A DNA stretch of 64,000 bases from Chryseobacterium sp. SC28 (GCF_003932955.1 NZ_QOVY01000012.1:1-64000), one strand, 5' to 3'; counted from the stretch's first letter, positions 44,112 to 55,023 are shown. The notes: a model not told the origin generated them from the letters alone. Program-made: numbers and translations.

Positions 44112-46319
44112 TTAAACTTCGTTCAGAGGTTTGTGCTCGCCGGGTTGATCTCTTCCTTCCGGGTTCACCGCTCGTTCTGATCTCGGTTTTTGCTCCGGTC
44201 GTGGCGGTCGTGGCAAAAGGACCTTTCGGGAAAGTTTCATTTTCTTGCGATCGTCATAGCCCATAAATTTTACCTCCACTTCATCACCTTCTTTGTACGG
44301 CACTTTGTCCAGACGCGCCCATTCGATTTCTGAGATATGAAGAAGGCCTTCAGTTCCCTTCGCAATCGCTACGAAAGCACCGAAGTCCATTACCTTCACA
44401 ACTTTACCCTGATAAACTTCGCCTACTACAGGAACAAAAGTGATTTCATTGATTTTGGCAATTGCCTCGTTGATTTTCTCTCTGCTGAGACCGGAAATTT
44501 CGATTCTTCCGATTTCGCCCACTTCTTCGATGGCGATGACAGTGTCTGTGTCTTTCTGCATTTGCTGAATGATTTTTCCGCCCGGTCCGATGACGGCGCC
44601 GATGAAATCTTTCGGAATTTCCAGCATTACCATTTTCGGAGCGTGTGGTTTCACGTCTTCTCTTGGTGCTGCGATGGTTTCTTTGAGTTTATCGAGAATG
44701 TGCAACCTTCCCTCCTTTGCTTGCAAAAGTGCCTTTTCCATAATATCCATCGACAATCCTTGAATTTTGATATCCATTTGGCAAGCGGTGATGCCGTCGG
44801 CAGTTCCTGTTACCTTAAAGTCCATATCGCCCAAGTGATCTTCGTCTCCCAAAATGTCGGAAAGAATTGTGAACTTCCCCGATTTTACATCGGTTACCAA
44901 TCCCATCGCAATTCCCGAAACCGGTTTTTTGATTGGGACACCGGCGTCCATCAAAGCTAAGGTTCCTGCGCAAACAGTTGCCATAGAAGAAGAACCGTTG
45001 GATTCTAAAATATCGGAAACGATCCGGATGGTGTAAGGATTTTCTTCCGGGATCATATTGACCAAAGCTCGCTGAGCCAGGTTTCCGTGACCAACTTCTC
45101 TTCGGGAAGTGCCTCGCAAAGGCCGAGCCTCGCCGGTGGAGAATGGCGGGAAGTTGTAATGAAGGAAGAATCTCTCGTCATAGTTGATCATCACGTTGTC
45201 TACCATATTTGCATCGCGAATGGAGCCTAAGGTCACGGCCGTTAAAGACTGGGTTTCTCCGCGGGTGAAGATTGCGGAACCGTGTGCGCCGGGCAGATAA
45301 TCTACTTCGCTCCAGATGGGGCGGATGGTTTGCGGATCGCGACCATCGAGGCGGATTTTGTCGTTCAAAATCATTTGTCGCATCGCTTCTTTCTCCACAT
45401 CGTGGTAATACATTTTCGCGAAAGGCGTTACTCTTTCTAATTCTTCAGGATGCTCCACATACTGCGCTAAAAACTCGTCCAAAACAGCTCGGAATTTCTC
45501 GCTGCGTTCTTCTTTTCCCGAAGGCGATTTGGCGACTTCATAAACTTTGTCGTAGGTTTCTTTCCAGACTTTTTCGCGTATGGCTTCATCGTGAACCTCG
45601 TGGCTGTATTCTCTTTTTGGGTAAGATTTGCCTACTTTTTCGGCCAATCTTTCCTGAGCTTCTATTTGTTTTTGGATTTCGGCGTGTGCGTATTGGATGG
45701 CTTCCAGCATCTCTGCTTCGGAGATTTCCTTCATTTCGCCTTCTACCATTACGATAGAATCTTTCGTAGCACCCACCATAATATCCAGGTCAGCTATTTT
45801 AAGATCTTCGCGATTGGGGTTTACAGACAGTTTTCCGTCGATTCGTACGACTCTCACTTCGGACATGGGTCCGTTGAAAGGTATATCGGTAATGGCTATG
45901 GCTGCAGATGCTGCGAAGCCCGCCAAATCATCGGGGATGGACTTGCCGTCGTAGGAAATCAATGAAATCATGACTTGCACTTCTGCGTGGAAATCTTCGG
46001 GAAATAAGGGTCTCAAAACCCTGTCGACCAAACGCATCGTGAGGATTTCCTGATCCGAAGGTCTGGCCTCTCTTCTGAAAAAGTTTCCGGGAATCTTTCC
46101 GCCTGCGTAGAATTTTTCTCGGTAATCTACTGTCAATGGCAAGAAATCTACACCCTCTTTTGCTTCTTTGCTGGCGACCACTGTTGCTAAAAGCATGGTT
46201 CCGCCCATCTTCACGACTACAGCACCATCAGCCTGCTTGGCCAATTTTCCTGTTTCGATTGTGATCTCTCTGCCATCTGCAAGAGTGACCGTTTCTGTAA
46301 TTGCTTGAGGTATACTCAT
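44112..46319 (-). CDS. pnp: Polyribonucleotide nucleotidyltransferase
   Basis: 3'-5' phosphorolytic RNase of the degradosome (735 aa). Two RNase PH domains ([28 protein letters not shown]; later [17 protein letters not shown]) with an alpha-helical linker, then KH ([15 protein letters not shown]) and S1 ([32 protein letters not shown]). The C-terminal tail is Arg/Pro rich. All catalytic aspartates near [19 protein letters not shown] are present. rpsO, a common neighbour, is not adjacent here. Confidence 0.98.
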   Translation of the reverse strand: MSIPQAITETVTLADGREITIETGKLAKQADGAVVVKMGGTMLLATVVASKEAKEGVDFLPLTVDYREKFYAGGKIPGNFFRREARPSDQEILTMRLVDRVLRPLFPEDFHAEVQVMISLISYDGKSIPDDLAGFAASAAIAITDIPFNGPMSEVRVVRIDGKLSVNPNREDLKIADLDIMVGATKDSIVMVEGEMKEISEAEMLEAIQYAHAEIQKQIEAQERLAEKVGKSYPKREYSHEVHDEAIREKVWKETYDKVYEVAKSPSGKEERSEKFRAVLDEFLAQYVEHPEELERVTPFAKMYYHDVEKEAMRQMILNDKIRLDGRDPQTIRPIWSEVDYLPGAHGSAIFTRGETQSLTAVTLGSIRDANMVDNVMINYDERFFLHYNFPPFSTGEARPLRGTSRREVGHGNLAQRALVNMIPEENPYTIRIVSDILESNGSSSMATVCAGTLALMDAGVPIKKPVSGIAMGLVTDVKSGKFTILSDILGDEDHLGDMDFKVTGTADGITACQMDIKIQGLSMDIMEKALLQAKEGRLHILDKLKETIAAPREDVKPHAPKMVMLEIPKDFIGAVIGPGGKIIQQMQKDTDTVIAIEEVGEIGRIEISGLSREKINEAIAKINEITFVPVVGEVYQGKVVKVMDFGAFVAIAKGTEGLLHISEIEWARLDKVPYKEGDEVEVKFMGYDDRKKMKLSRKVLLPRPPRPEQKPRSERAVNPEGRDQPGEHKPLNEV

Positions 46320-46386
46320 AAAATGTTTTGTGTTGCACTCCGTATTGAATGCGTTAATTAATATGTTTCGTCTAAAAAATTTGGTG

Positions 46387-46394
46387 CAAATTTA
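46387..46394 (-). promoter_or_regulatory. -7 box of pnp
   Basis: TAAATTTG on the minus strand; the predicted leader before the pnp ATG is about 60 bases, longer than for other genes here. PNPase autoregulation through its leader is known in enterobacteria but nothing comparable can be shown here. Confidence 0.5.
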
Positions 46395-46454
46395 AGGATT
46401 ATTTGCATATAATTAATGACTCAAAACAAGTAATTAAGAACGGTCGCGATCATT

Positions 46455-48098
46455 TTATTTCCTCGAAATCCGTAAAAAAATAATAACAAGGAGCAATACC
46501 GAGAACAAAAAGCCCAATATTGCCGCCAAAGGGATGCCGACGAGGCTCGGTCCCGATTCTGAAACCAAAACGATGGCCGTAGCAATAATATTTGAAGCTA
46601 AAATAAGAGCTAAAATTAAATTCACGACGCCGGATTTGATGAGATTGTTGGTCTTTTCAATATTCTTTATCTCGCTCGAAATGGTAAATTTGTTATCATC
46701 TAATTTTTGCAAAACGGATCGAAGTTCTTTGGGTATCTCGTCCACATTATCGGCAAAAGTCATGAATTTTTCCATGCCGCCTTTCAGGAATTTTCTTGGA
46801 TTAATTTTTTCAGACAGAATTTTCTTGGTGTATGGATGCAGGCTTTTTACCACATCAAGATCCGGATTAATGTTTCGGCCAACGCCTTCTATGAGACTGA
46901 TACCTTTGAAAAGCAGATAAAAATAATCTGGCATATAGAGATGATTGTCTTTCAAAACATCTTTCATTTTATTGATGATCACCTGCGTATCAATATCTCG
47001 TAGCGAATTGCTGTGAACGAAATTGAGAACTTCCTCCACATCGTTTTCAAACCTCCTTTCATCGGGTATCTCGTAGCTGACGGCTATTTTCTTCAAATTT
47101 CGGACGATTTTGTGAGCGTTTTTGGCAACGAATGCGAGGATCATGCTCTCAATAATTTCTTTGTCATTCGGCTGAATCTTCCCGACGGCGCCGAAGTCGA
47201 TGAAAACTACCCTGCTATCTTTTTTTACAATGATGTTTCCGGCGTGAGGATCGGCGTGGAAAAAACCATAATCCAAAATCTGCGAAACGAAAAGCCGCAG
47301 ACCCACTTCCGAAATCCTCGCAGGATCGATATGGTGATTTATAAGCTCCGCTTTGTCCGTCACCTTGATCCCGTCAATAAATTCCATACAGAGCACATTA
47401 TTGTTGGAAAATTCGTCGTAAACAATCGGAACATAGGTTTCATTATTGTTTTTGAAATTTAAGGCAAATTGCTTGATATTATTTCTTTCATTCACCAAAG
47501 AAACCTCCTCCAGCAAAGATTTCTCAAACGTCGCTATGGCTTGCTTCAAATTAAGTTTGGATCCGAAGTCGGAATAGGTAGAAATAAGCCGCACCAAATC
47601 CTTTATTAAAAGTAAATCGTCTTCTATAATACTTTGGACATTGGGTTTTTTGATTTTGAGAATGACCTCTTCCCCCGTCACTAAGGTGGCTCTGTAAACC
47701 TGCGCGATAGAAGCGGTGGCCAACGGTGGCACTATAATTTGCGAAAAGTATTGCTTGACCGAAATATCAAATTGGTTTTCGAGAATTTCCTCCACGTTCA
47801 TATCGACCACTTCTACCCGATCCTGAAGTTTTTGCAATTCCTGAATCAACTCCGGTGGCAACAGATCGTCCCGATTGCTGAAGCTCTGCCCCAGTTTCAC
47901 AAAGGTGGGTCCCAGCTCTTCCAAAGCCAATCGGATACGTTCGTAAACGGTTCCTTTGGACACAATTTCGTCAGATGGTGGCACACTTTCTTCCGGTTTT
48001 TTGCCCATTCTGGCAAGTAAATCTTTGAATCCATACTTGCTGAAAACAGAAATTAGCCGGGCGGAACGTTTAATTTTTCTTTGTTGTTTATCGAACAT
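46455..48098 (-). CDS. UbiB/ABC1-type atypical kinase, membrane-anchored
   Basis: ABC1/AarF/UbiB-family protein (547 aa), a protein-kinase-like ATPase connected with isoprenoid quinone synthesis. The KxGQ motif is FVKLGQSFSNRDDLLPPE, the A-rich loop is PLATASIAQVYRA, ExD is in the EEVSLVNERNN region and the catalytic HADPHAGNIIV and FIDFGAVG follow. Two C-terminal membrane helices end the protein. Because this group makes menaquinone, the target would be menaquinone handling. The frame starts 12 codons earlier; the ATG at 48098 fits the family. Confidence 0.9.
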   Translation of the reverse strand: MFDKQQRKIKRSARLISVFSKYGFKDLLARMGKKPEESVPPSDEIVSKGTVYERIRLALEELGPTFVKLGQSFSNRDDLLPPELIQELQKLQDRVEVVDMNVEEILENQFDISVKQYFSQIIVPPLATASIAQVYRATLVTGEEVILKIKKPNVQSIIEDDLLLIKDLVRLISTYSDFGSKLNLKQAIATFEKSLLEEVSLVNERNNIKQFALNFKNNNETYVPIVYDEFSNNNVLCMEFIDGIKVTDKAELINHHIDPARISEVGLRLFVSQILDYGFFHADPHAGNIIVKKDSRVVFIDFGAVGKIQPNDKEIIESMILAFVAKNAHKIVRNLKKIAVSYEIPDERRFENDVEEVLNFVHSNSLRDIDTQVIINKMKDVLKDNHLYMPDYFYLLFKGISLIEGVGRNINPDLDVVKSLHPYTKKILSEKINPRKFLKGGMEKFMTFADNVDEIPKELRSVLQKLDDNKFTISSEIKNIEKTNNLIKSGVVNLILALILASNIIATAIVLVSESGPSLVGIPLAAILGFLFSVLLLVIIFLRISRK

Positions 48099-48230
48099 AA
48101 TTTTATAAATAAAAGCGTTGCGCTGTAACTCCAAAAATTATTCCGATAAATAAGAGTCTTCTATAAAATGCTGACCAAAAAAAATTTTCCAGAGCACTGC
48201 AAATCTTGGAAAGCCGAAAATTCAGCCTTG

Positions 48231-48545
48231 TTACAACCGTTTCCTTTTCGGATCGAGAAAGGTGGGAAAGATGATGACTTGCTCGCCAAACTTCGCAAGG
48301 ATTCTTTCCTGCAAGTTCGGCATTTCGGTTTGCATAAACCGGTCGCGCCGCTCATCATTGTCAAAAACCAAAAACAGATTGGTATTCTTGCCCTCGTCTA
48401 TCAGCTCGGACTGGACTTCGGAAAGAACGTACTGCTCTACATCCAACAGATTTTCCACCATCTGGTGCAGATCATTTTCCAGATAGATGTCCCATTCTTC
48501 AATTTTATTTTCGACGGTATGAAAAGTGATACTGAGGATGCTCAT
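48231..48545 (-). CDS. DUF4286 family protein
   Basis: Small Bacteroidota protein of 104 aa. It begins MSILSITFHTVENKIEEWDIYLENDLHQMV and has the ferredoxin-like alternation of DUF4286. No function is known. A frame extension to 48584 exists but the family begins at 48545. It lies upstream of the UbiB-like gene and divergent from gyrA. The plus-strand open frame across the same bases is a shadow. Confidence 0.85.
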   Translation of the reverse strand: MSILSITFHTVENKIEEWDIYLENDLHQMVENLLDVEQYVLSEVQSELIDEGKNTNLFLVFDNDERRDRFMQTEMPNLQERILAKFGEQVIIFPTFLDPKRKRL

Positions 48546-48692
48546 TGGCGAGAATTTTTTATGATGAATGTTGATAAATTCCACTACAAAAATCGGTTTT
48601 TTTTTGTAAATTAGCCCGTTATAAAAAAAGAAAAACCAGAGGCTTCAGAATGATTTTTAATATTCTGACAGACAACACATTAAAAAATATAT

Positions 48693-51320
48693 ATGCATAA
48701 GGAAGGAGAAAGATTAATACCGATCAACATTGTTGACGAGATGAGAACCTCATACATCGACTACTCGATGTCAGTAATCGTATCACGCGCTTTGCCGGAT
48801 GTAAGAGACGGCCTGAAACCCGTCCACAGAAGAGTGCTGTATGGGATGTATGGTCTCAACGTTTTTTCAAACCGAAAACATTTGAAATCTGCGAGAATTG
48901 TGGGAGATGTTCTGGGTAAATATCACCCGCACGGCGACAGTTCTGTGTATGATGCAATGGTGCGGATGGCGCAGCCCTGGAGTTTGCGCTACGAGCAGGT
49001 TGACGGCCAGGGAAACTTCGGTTCTATGGACGGCGATCCGCCGGCAGCCATGCGATATACCGAAGCTCGCCTTAAAAAAATATCGGACGAGATTTTAGCC
49101 GATCTCGATAAAGATACCGTTGATTTTCAAAATAACTTCGACGACAGTTTGACGGAACCAACCGTTCTCCCCACACGCATTCCCAATCTTTTGGTAAACG
49201 GTGCTTCGGGAATTGCTGTGGGAATGGCCACGAACATGGCGCCTCACAACTTGTCCGAAAGCATCGATGCCATCTGCGCTTATATTGATAATAAAGAAAT
49301 CACCATCGATGAGCTGATGAAGCACATTATCGCACCCGATTTCCCAACGGGCGGCATCATCTATGGTTACGACGGTGTTCGTGATGCATTCCACACGGGA
49401 AGAGGGCGTATCGTCTTGCGGGCTAAAATAAATTTCGAGGAGATTGGAAATCGGACTGCAATCATCGTGACCGAAGTGCCTTATCAGGTCAATAAAGCGG
49501 AAATGATTGCCCGCACAGCCGACCTTGTAAAAGAAGATAAAATACCCGGGATCTACGAAATCCGAGATGAATCTGATAGAAACGGATTGCGCGTGGTGTA
49601 TGAACTGAAAAACGATGCGATCCCAAATGTTGTATTAAACCTTTTGTACAAATACACTTCGCTACAGACTTCATTCTCAGTCAACAACATTGCATTAGTC
49701 CACGGAAGACCTTTGCAACTGAACATCAAAGATCTGATGATCCATTTTGTAGATCACCGGCACGAAGTGGTGGTAAGAAGAACTAAATATGAGCTAAAAA
49801 AAGCACAGGAAAGAGCACATATTTTGGAAGGTTTCATGAAAGTCATCGGTACGCAGGAATCTCTGGATCGGGCAATCGCGATCATCCGCCACAGCGTGAA
49901 TCCGCAGGCTGCGAAAGAAGGTTTGATTGCAGAATTTGAACTATCCGAGATCCAAGCCCAGGCCATTCTGGATCTTCGTTTGGCCCGACTAACGGGAATG
50001 GAGCTGGACAAAATCCGTGCGGAGTATGAAGAAATCATGTCCTTAATAAAAGATTTGGAAGATATTTTGACCAATGAACCGAGACGTTATGAAATCATCA
50101 AAACCGAACTTCAGGAAATCAAAGAAAAATATGGCGACGAAAGGCGTTCGGAAATAGATTACACCGGAGGAGAATTCTCGATAGAAGATATGATCCCAGA
50201 TGAAAAAGTAGTTTTGACCATCTCCCACGCCGGCTACATCAAAAGAACACCACTTTCCGAATACAAAGTACAGTCCAGAGGCGGCGTCGGAAATAGAGCA
50301 GCAACCACCAGAGACGAAGACTTCCTAGAATATATCGTGACAGCCACCAACCACGAGTATCTGCTATTCTTCACAGAAAAAGGAAAATGCTTCTGGCTGA
50401 GAGTTTTCGAAGTTCCAGAAGGTTCCAAAACTGCGAAAGGAAGAGCAATCCAGAACTTAATAAATATAGAACAGGACGATAAAATCAAAGCATACATCCG
50501 AACCAAAGATCTGAAGAATCAGGAATATATCAGGCAGATGTACGTCGTGATGATTACGAAAAACGGAACCATCAAGAAAACGTCTTTGGAAGCCTACTCC
50601 AGACCCAGAACCAATGGAGTCAATGCCATCGAAATCCGAGATAATGACCAACTACTCGGCGCCAAATTGACAGACGGAAATTCCGAAATTATGATAGCGA
50701 CCAAAAATGGAAAATGCATCCGTTTCCCGGAGGAAAAAGCAAGAGCCGTGGGCAGAGGATCTATTGGGGTACGCGGCATCTCCCTGGATGATGATGACGA
50801 AGTGGTTGGTATGATCGTTGTAAATGATTTGGAAAATGATACGGTACTCGTCATTTCCGAAAAAGGTTATGGAAAAAGAACTGCAGTACAAGACTATCGG
50901 GTGACCAATCGCGGCGGAAAAGGTGTGATCACCCTTAATATCACCGAGAAAACGGGAAATCTGATTGCTATCCAGAACGTGACAGACGAGGATGGACTTA
51001 TGATTATCAACAAATCGGGCGTGGCGATCCGCATGAATATGAACGAAATGCGGGTGATGGGCAGAAATACACAGGGCGTGAAAGTAATCAATTTGAAAGG
51101 AAATGATGAAATTGCGGCGATTGCAAAAGTGGAAATGGACAAAGAAGTAGCCGAAGAAGATGAAAATGAGGCGGCAGAAAATGACAGCAATAATCCGGAG
51201 TTCAAAACCAAGCCTCCAAAGCCGGAAAACAAAAGTACCGCAACTTCCGACGAAGATGAAAAATCTGAAGATGGTGACGATTCTCCTGAAAGCGCCGGAG
51301 AAGAAACCGAGGATCTCTAA
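48693..51320 (+). CDS. gyrA: DNA gyrase subunit A
   Basis: Cleavage-religation subunit of gyrase (875 aa). The catalytic tyrosine is Tyr122 ([10 protein letters not shown]), identical in number to E. coli. In the quinolone region Ser83 and Asp87 ([10 protein letters not shown]) are both wild type, so no first-step fluoroquinolone resistance mutation is present. Six beta-pinwheel blades follow with the GyrA box ([13 protein letters not shown] region). The last 65 residues form a strongly acidic Glu/Asp/Ser-rich tail, longer than in many gyrases; such tails regulate DNA wrapping in E. coli. Confidence 0.98.
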   Translation: MHKEGERLIPINIVDEMRTSYIDYSMSVIVSRALPDVRDGLKPVHRRVLYGMYGLNVFSNRKHLKSARIVGDVLGKYHPHGDSSVYDAMVRMAQPWSLRYEQVDGQGNFGSMDGDPPAAMRYTEARLKKISDEILADLDKDTVDFQNNFDDSLTEPTVLPTRIPNLLVNGASGIAVGMATNMAPHNLSESIDAICAYIDNKEITIDELMKHIIAPDFPTGGIIYGYDGVRDAFHTGRGRIVLRAKINFEEIGNRTAIIVTEVPYQVNKAEMIARTADLVKEDKIPGIYEIRDESDRNGLRVVYELKNDAIPNVVLNLLYKYTSLQTSFSVNNIALVHGRPLQLNIKDLMIHFVDHRHEVVVRRTKYELKKAQERAHILEGFMKVIGTQESLDRAIAIIRHSVNPQAAKEGLIAEFELSEIQAQAILDLRLARLTGMELDKIRAEYEEIMSLIKDLEDILTNEPRRYEIIKTELQEIKEKYGDERRSEIDYTGGEFSIEDMIPDEKVVLTISHAGYIKRTPLSEYKVQSRGGVGNRAATTRDEDFLEYIVTATNHEYLLFFTEKGKCFWLRVFEVPEGSKTAKGRAIQNLINIEQDDKIKAYIRTKDLKNQEYIRQMYVVMITKNGTIKKTSLEAYSRPRTNGVNAIEIRDNDQLLGAKLTDGNSEIMIATKNGKCIRFPEEKARAVGRGSIGVRGISLDDDDEVVGMIVVNDLENDTVLVISEKGYGKRTAVQDYRVTNRGGKGVITLNITEKTGNLIAIQNVTDEDGLMIINKSGVAIRMNMNEMRVMGRNTQGVKVINLKGNDEIAAIAKVEMDKEVAEEDENEAAENDSNNPEFKTKPPKPENKSTATSDEDEKSEDGDDSPESAGEETEDL

Positions 51321-51380
51321 AAAGTAAATTTAAATAAAGAGCACATCTCATGCAATAATATCTTACAAAAAATCATCATA

Positions 51381-52766
51381 ATGAAAAGAATAATTTTAAG
51401 TTTCGCAGTATTAGCTGCCGTATTAATTAGCGGACAGAAAAAGGAAATCGCAAACGCCGTAAAAGCAGTTGACTCAGGAGACCTTGCCACTGCCAATTCA
51501 GAAATATCAAAGGCGGAAGCTATTTTCGGAGACAAAACCTACCTGTTAGAACCATCGGTATTGGAGCAGTATTATTATGCTAAAGGAATGGCGTTGCTAA
51601 AAGCCGGAAAAAATGTCGACGGCGCGGCCTATCTGGCCAAGATTACATCTTTGGGATCGGAGCCGATCTATACAGGGCGGGATGCTCAAAAGAATAAAGT
51701 GTATTTTGTCGGCAAAGAAGCAGCAGACAAAATGGGAGCCGGCCTAAACCTGAAACAAGATAAATATGTGCCTGTAATGGGTGACAAGGTGAGAGCATCA
51801 GTAGATCCGCTTCTTAAAAAAGCCAATGAAGCGGCCACGAGCAGCTACAATAGCAAAAATTACGATTTGGCGGGCGACAAGTTCGCTGAAACCTATTATC
51901 TTTTCAAAGCCGGAGGCCAAGACGACAAAACTTATCTTTACTATGCCGGAATTGCCTACGCACAATCTCCAAACAGCAAGGATAAAGCGATAGAAATCCT
52001 CACTTCCTTGATCAAAGCCGGCTATACAGGCATTGAAACCAACTATACCGCTAAAAATACAAAAACCGGTAATGTAGAAAAATTGGACAAAGCCGCTTTC
52101 GATCTGTACAAAAAAGCCCCGGGCGGTGCCGGCTATACCGATTTCAAAACAGAACAAACGCCGAGCAAACAAGAGGAACTGTACGAAGTCACCGCGTCTC
52201 TATTATTTGAACAAAAGAAATATGACGAAGCAGCAGCTCTGGCAGATGAAGGTCTGAAAAAATTTCCTAATAATCAAGCACTTTCCCAAGTGCAAAGCAA
52301 TTCTTATTTCAAAGCCGGCAAAACAGACGAGTTTGTCAATAACTTGAGAGCAAAAATCGCCAAGAATCCGAATGATAAAGAAAGTCTCTATAATCTGGGT
52401 GTGATGCTTAGCAAAGATCCTTCGAAACAGGCAGAAGCCGAAGCGATTTACAAAAAGCTGGTAGAACTAGATCCGAAATATCCAAATGCTCTTAACAATT
52501 TGATATTTACCATCATTGGAGAAGACGACAGCAAAACTATCGAAGAGTATAGAACTCTGAGAAAAGCAGGAAAAATAGACGAGGCAAACAAAGTGCTGGA
52601 ACTCCGAAGGGCAAGATTCCAAAAAGCCCTGCCATACGCTGAACAATTGTATCAGCAGGATCCCAACAACAAAGAAGTTGTAACGCTCCTGAAAGGAATG
52701 TATATGACAACCCAAAACACGGCAAAATACAACGAATTCAAAGCAAAAGAAACCGCGATGAAATAA
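51381..52766 (+). CDS. Exported tetratricopeptide-repeat protein
   Basis: 461 aa with a signal peptide (1-18, ending LISGQ). Helical hairpin repeats fill the mature part, e.g. SLLFEQKKYDEAAALADEGLKKFPNNQALSQV, then ESLYNLGVMLSKDPSKQAEAEAIYKKLVELDPKYPNAL, which are canonical TPR units. No lipobox. Periplasmic scaffold or binding role is likely; no specific partner is known. It follows gyrA by 60 bases and may be cotranscribed; a strong terminator follows. Confidence 0.87.
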   Translation: MKRIILSFAVLAAVLISGQKKEIANAVKAVDSGDLATANSEISKAEAIFGDKTYLLEPSVLEQYYYAKGMALLKAGKNVDGAAYLAKITSLGSEPIYTGRDAQKNKVYFVGKEAADKMGAGLNLKQDKYVPVMGDKVRASVDPLLKKANEAATSSYNSKNYDLAGDKFAETYYLFKAGGQDDKTYLYYAGIAYAQSPNSKDKAIEILTSLIKAGYTGIETNYTAKNTKTGNVEKLDKAAFDLYKKAPGGAGYTDFKTEQTPSKQEELYEVTASLLFEQKKYDEAAALADEGLKKFPNNQALSQVQSNSYFKAGKTDEFVNNLRAKIAKNPNDKESLYNLGVMLSKDPSKQAEAEAIYKKLVELDPKYPNALNNLIFTIIGEDDSKTIEEYRTLRKAGKIDEANKVLELRRARFQKALPYAEQLYQQDPNNKEVVTLLKGMYMTTQNTAKYNEFKAKETAMK

Positions 52767-52773
52767 GCAAAAG

Positions 52774-52797
52774 GAAGCCAACCGGCTTCTTTTTTTT
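52774..52797 (+). terminator. Terminator of the TPR gene
   Basis: GAAGCC (52774-52779), AACC loop and GGCTTC (52784-52789), then eight T. Confidence 0.8.
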
Positions 52798-52804
52798 GCC
52801 CTTT

Positions 52805-52833
52805 TTGCGAAGCGAACTAAAAATGTATATTTG
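52805..52833 (+). promoter_or_regulatory. Promoter of the transaldolase/FSA gene
   Basis: TTG (52805-52807), 18 bases, TATATTTG (52826-52833): both consensus elements at ideal spacing, 29 bases before the ATG. Confidence 0.7.
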
Positions 52834-52862
52834 CGAAGAATCTTATTAACAAATCATAACCC

Positions 52863-53516
52863 ATGAAATTTTTCATCGATACCGCCAACCTTGCACAGAT
52901 CCGAGAAGCACAAGATCTTGGAATCTTGGATGGCGTCACTACCAATCCTTCCTTGATGGCAAAAGAAGGCATCTCCGGAAAAGCCGCTATCAACAAGCAT
53001 TATGTAGACATCTGCGCCATATCGGACGGCGCTGTTTCGGCAGAAGTGCTTTCTACGACTTACGAAGAAATGATCAAAGAAGGCGACGAGCTGGCCGCGT
53101 TGCACGAGAGAATCGTGGTGAAAATCCCCATGATCAAAGATGGCCTGAGAGCATTAAAATACTTTTCCGATAAAGGAATCAAAACCAATTGCACGCTTAT
53201 TTTCTCCGCAGGACAAGCCCTTTTGGCCGCGAAGGCGGGAGCCACGTACGTTTCGCCATTCTTGGGAAGACTGGATGATATTTCTGCTGACGGCCTTCAT
53301 CTCATCGACGAAATCCGCTTGATTTTCGACAACTATCACTTCGAGACCCAGATTCTGGCAGCTTCCATCAGAAGTCCGATGCATATCGTCAACTGCGCGA
53401 AGATGGGAGCAGATGTCATCACTTCTCCTTTGCCTTCGATTCTCAATTTGCTCAATCATCCACTTACGGACTCGGGATTGGCTCAGTTCGTAGCAGATTC
53501 TAAGAAGTTGGGATAA
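52863..53516 (+). CDS. TalC/FSA-family aldolase, probably a transaldolase
   Basis: Small class I aldolase (217 aa). The Schiff-base lysine is Lys87 (IVVKIPM). Databases usually call this family fructose-6-phosphate aldolase, but the residue after YVSP is Phe133 (YVSPFLGRLDD) where E. coli FSA has the diagnostic Tyr131. In this superfamily Phe goes with transaldolase activity (mutating it to Tyr gives FSA activity in TalB). So it most likely serves the pentose phosphate pathway as transaldolase. Confidence 0.88.
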   Translation: MKFFIDTANLAQIREAQDLGILDGVTTNPSLMAKEGISGKAAINKHYVDICAISDGAVSAEVLSTTYEEMIKEGDELAALHERIVVKIPMIKDGLRALKYFSDKGIKTNCTLIFSAGQALLAAKAGATYVSPFLGRLDDISADGLHLIDEIRLIFDNYHFETQILAASIRSPMHIVNCAKMGADVITSPLPSILNLLNHPLTDSGLAQFVADSKKLG

Positions 53517-53527
53517 TTTTGCCTGAA

Positions 53528-54859
53528 TCAAAAAAACGTTTCTTTCAGTAGGTACAGATTCAGGCTAATGATGATAATGCTGATAAAGATGGCCAAAATC
53601 TTGAGCCACATTTTGTTGGCAAACTCTCCCATTTTGGATTTGCTGTTGGTAAACATTACCAGGGGAACTACCGCAAAGCTTAGCTGCATCGAAAGAATAA
53701 CTTGACTAAAGACCAATAAATCTGCCGTTCCTCTTTCACCATACATGATGGAAATGATCAATGCAGGAATGATGGCAATCGTTCTGGTGATCAATCGGCG
53801 GATCCAAGGTTTTAATTTGATATCAAGGAAACCTTCCATCACAATTTGACCGGCAAGTGTGCCTGTCAACGTAGAATTCTGCCCCGCAGCGAGCAACGCA
53901 ATTCCGAAAAAGATGCTGGCCAGAGTGGTTCCTAAAAGTGGTGTCAGAAGTTTATAGGCGTCATTGATATCGGCTACGTCTTTGTATCCCGTGGTGTGAA
54001 AAGTTGCCGCAGCAATAATGAGAATCGAAGCATTGATGAGAAAAGCCAACATCAAAGATAAACTGCTGTCTATGCTGGCAAACTTCAGCGCTTCCTTTTT
54101 ACCCTCGATTGTTCGCGGATAATTTCTGGTTTGCACGATGCTGCTATGAAGATAAAGATTATGAGGCATCACCGTGGCTCCCAAAATGCCGACTGCAATG
54201 TACAACATCGAGGGGTTGGTAATGATTTCTTTATGGGGGATCAATCCTTCTAATAAGGGAAATATATCGGGACGGCTAAGGAGAATCTCATAAAAAAATG
54301 CCATGAAAATGACAAAAATCAATCCACCAACGATGCTTTCTATATAGCGAAATCCTCTGGACTGTAAGAATAAAATAATAAAAACATCAATAATTGTGAT
54401 GACCACGCCGATGCTCAGCGGAATCCCGAATAACAGATTTAATGCAATGGCAGAGCCAATGACTTCTGCCAGATCGCAGGCGGCGATGGCTATTTCGCAG
54501 AATATCCAAAGTATAAAGTTGACCACAGGATGAAAATGATCTTTGCAAGCCTGTGCCAAATCACGCTCCGCAACTACACCTAATTTCACAGAAAGATGTT
54601 GCAAAATAATGGCAAAAATATTTGAGAGCAAAACAACCGAAAGCAGCGCGTAGCCAAACTGTGCCCCGCCGGCAATATCGGTTGCCCAATTGCCCGGATC
54701 CATATATCCAACGGCCACCAGCAAGCCGGGTCCCAGATAGGCCAATAATTTTTTATTGAAGTTCCCATCTTTCGGAATATGGATGCTTGCAAAAACCTCA
54801 TTAAGAGAATTGGAACTCTTCTCTTTCCGCCATCCTTTGTTATGATTGAATTGAGTCAA
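53528..54859 (-). CDS. mntH: Nramp-family divalent metal transporter
   Basis: Proton-coupled importer of Mn2+/Fe2+ (443 aa, 11 helices). The helix-1 metal motif is YMDPGNWATD and the helix-6 motif is MPHNLYLHSS; both are intact. The N-terminal 35 residues are polar and extended. A DtxR/MntR-like operator overlaps its promoter, so expression should fall when metal is plentiful. It converges on the transaldolase gene. Confidence 0.94.
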   Translation of the reverse strand: MTQFNHNKGWRKEKSSNSLNEVFASIHIPKDGNFNKKLLAYLGPGLLVAVGYMDPGNWATDIAGGAQFGYALLSVVLLSNIFAIILQHLSVKLGVVAERDLAQACKDHFHPVVNFILWIFCEIAIAACDLAEVIGSAIALNLLFGIPLSIGVVITIIDVFIILFLQSRGFRYIESIVGGLIFVIFMAFFYEILLSRPDIFPLLEGLIPHKEIITNPSMLYIAVGILGATVMPHNLYLHSSIVQTRNYPRTIEGKKEALKFASIDSSLSLMLAFLINASILIIAAATFHTTGYKDVADINDAYKLLTPLLGTTLASIFFGIALLAAGQNSTLTGTLAGQIVMEGFLDIKLKPWIRRLITRTIAIIPALIISIMYGERGTADLLVFSQVILSMQLSFAVVPLVMFTNSKSKMGEFANKMWLKILAIFISIIIISLNLYLLKETFF

Positions 54860-54880
54860 TATTTTAATTGTTAATTTTAA

Positions 54881-54900
54881 TTGTTAGATTAGACTAACAA
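54881..54900. promoter_or_regulatory. DtxR/MntR-like operator upstream of mntH
   Basis: TTGTTAGATTAGACTAACAA has perfect 7-base arms (TTGTTAG/CTAACAA) and its core TTAGaTTAGaCTAAC aligns with the Corynebacterium DtxR consensus TTAGGTTAGCCTAACC. It overlaps the last bases of the -7 box of mntH and its start point. A metal-loaded DtxR-family repressor would block transcription from here. No such regulator gene lies in the window. Confidence 0.65.
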
Positions 54901-54905
54901 AAGTA
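54898..54905 (-). promoter_or_regulatory. -7 box of mntH
   Basis: TACTTTTG on the minus strand, 38 bases before the ATG, overlapping the palindrome by three bases. Confidence 0.6.
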
Positions 54906-54941
54906 CAAATACTATACTAAACTCACAAGCTATGTATAAAA

Positions 54942-54966
54942 AAACTGCCGATTAATTCAGCAGTTT
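54942..54966 (-). terminator. Terminator of the DUF937 gene
   Basis: AAACTGC (54942-54948) and GCAGTTT (54960-54966) form the stem; on the minus strand it is followed by a run of seven T. Confidence 0.7.
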
Positions 54967-55023
54967 GATATAAACACGGTTTAGCGGCGATCGTAAGTTG
55001 TAATATTACTCCCACCCTCGAAT

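Noticed and set aside
48168-48614. 148-codon plus-strand frame before gyrA
   Set aside because: Antisense to the DUF4286 gene, whose minus-strand translation matches its family from the first residue; no promoter fits the plus-strand frame.
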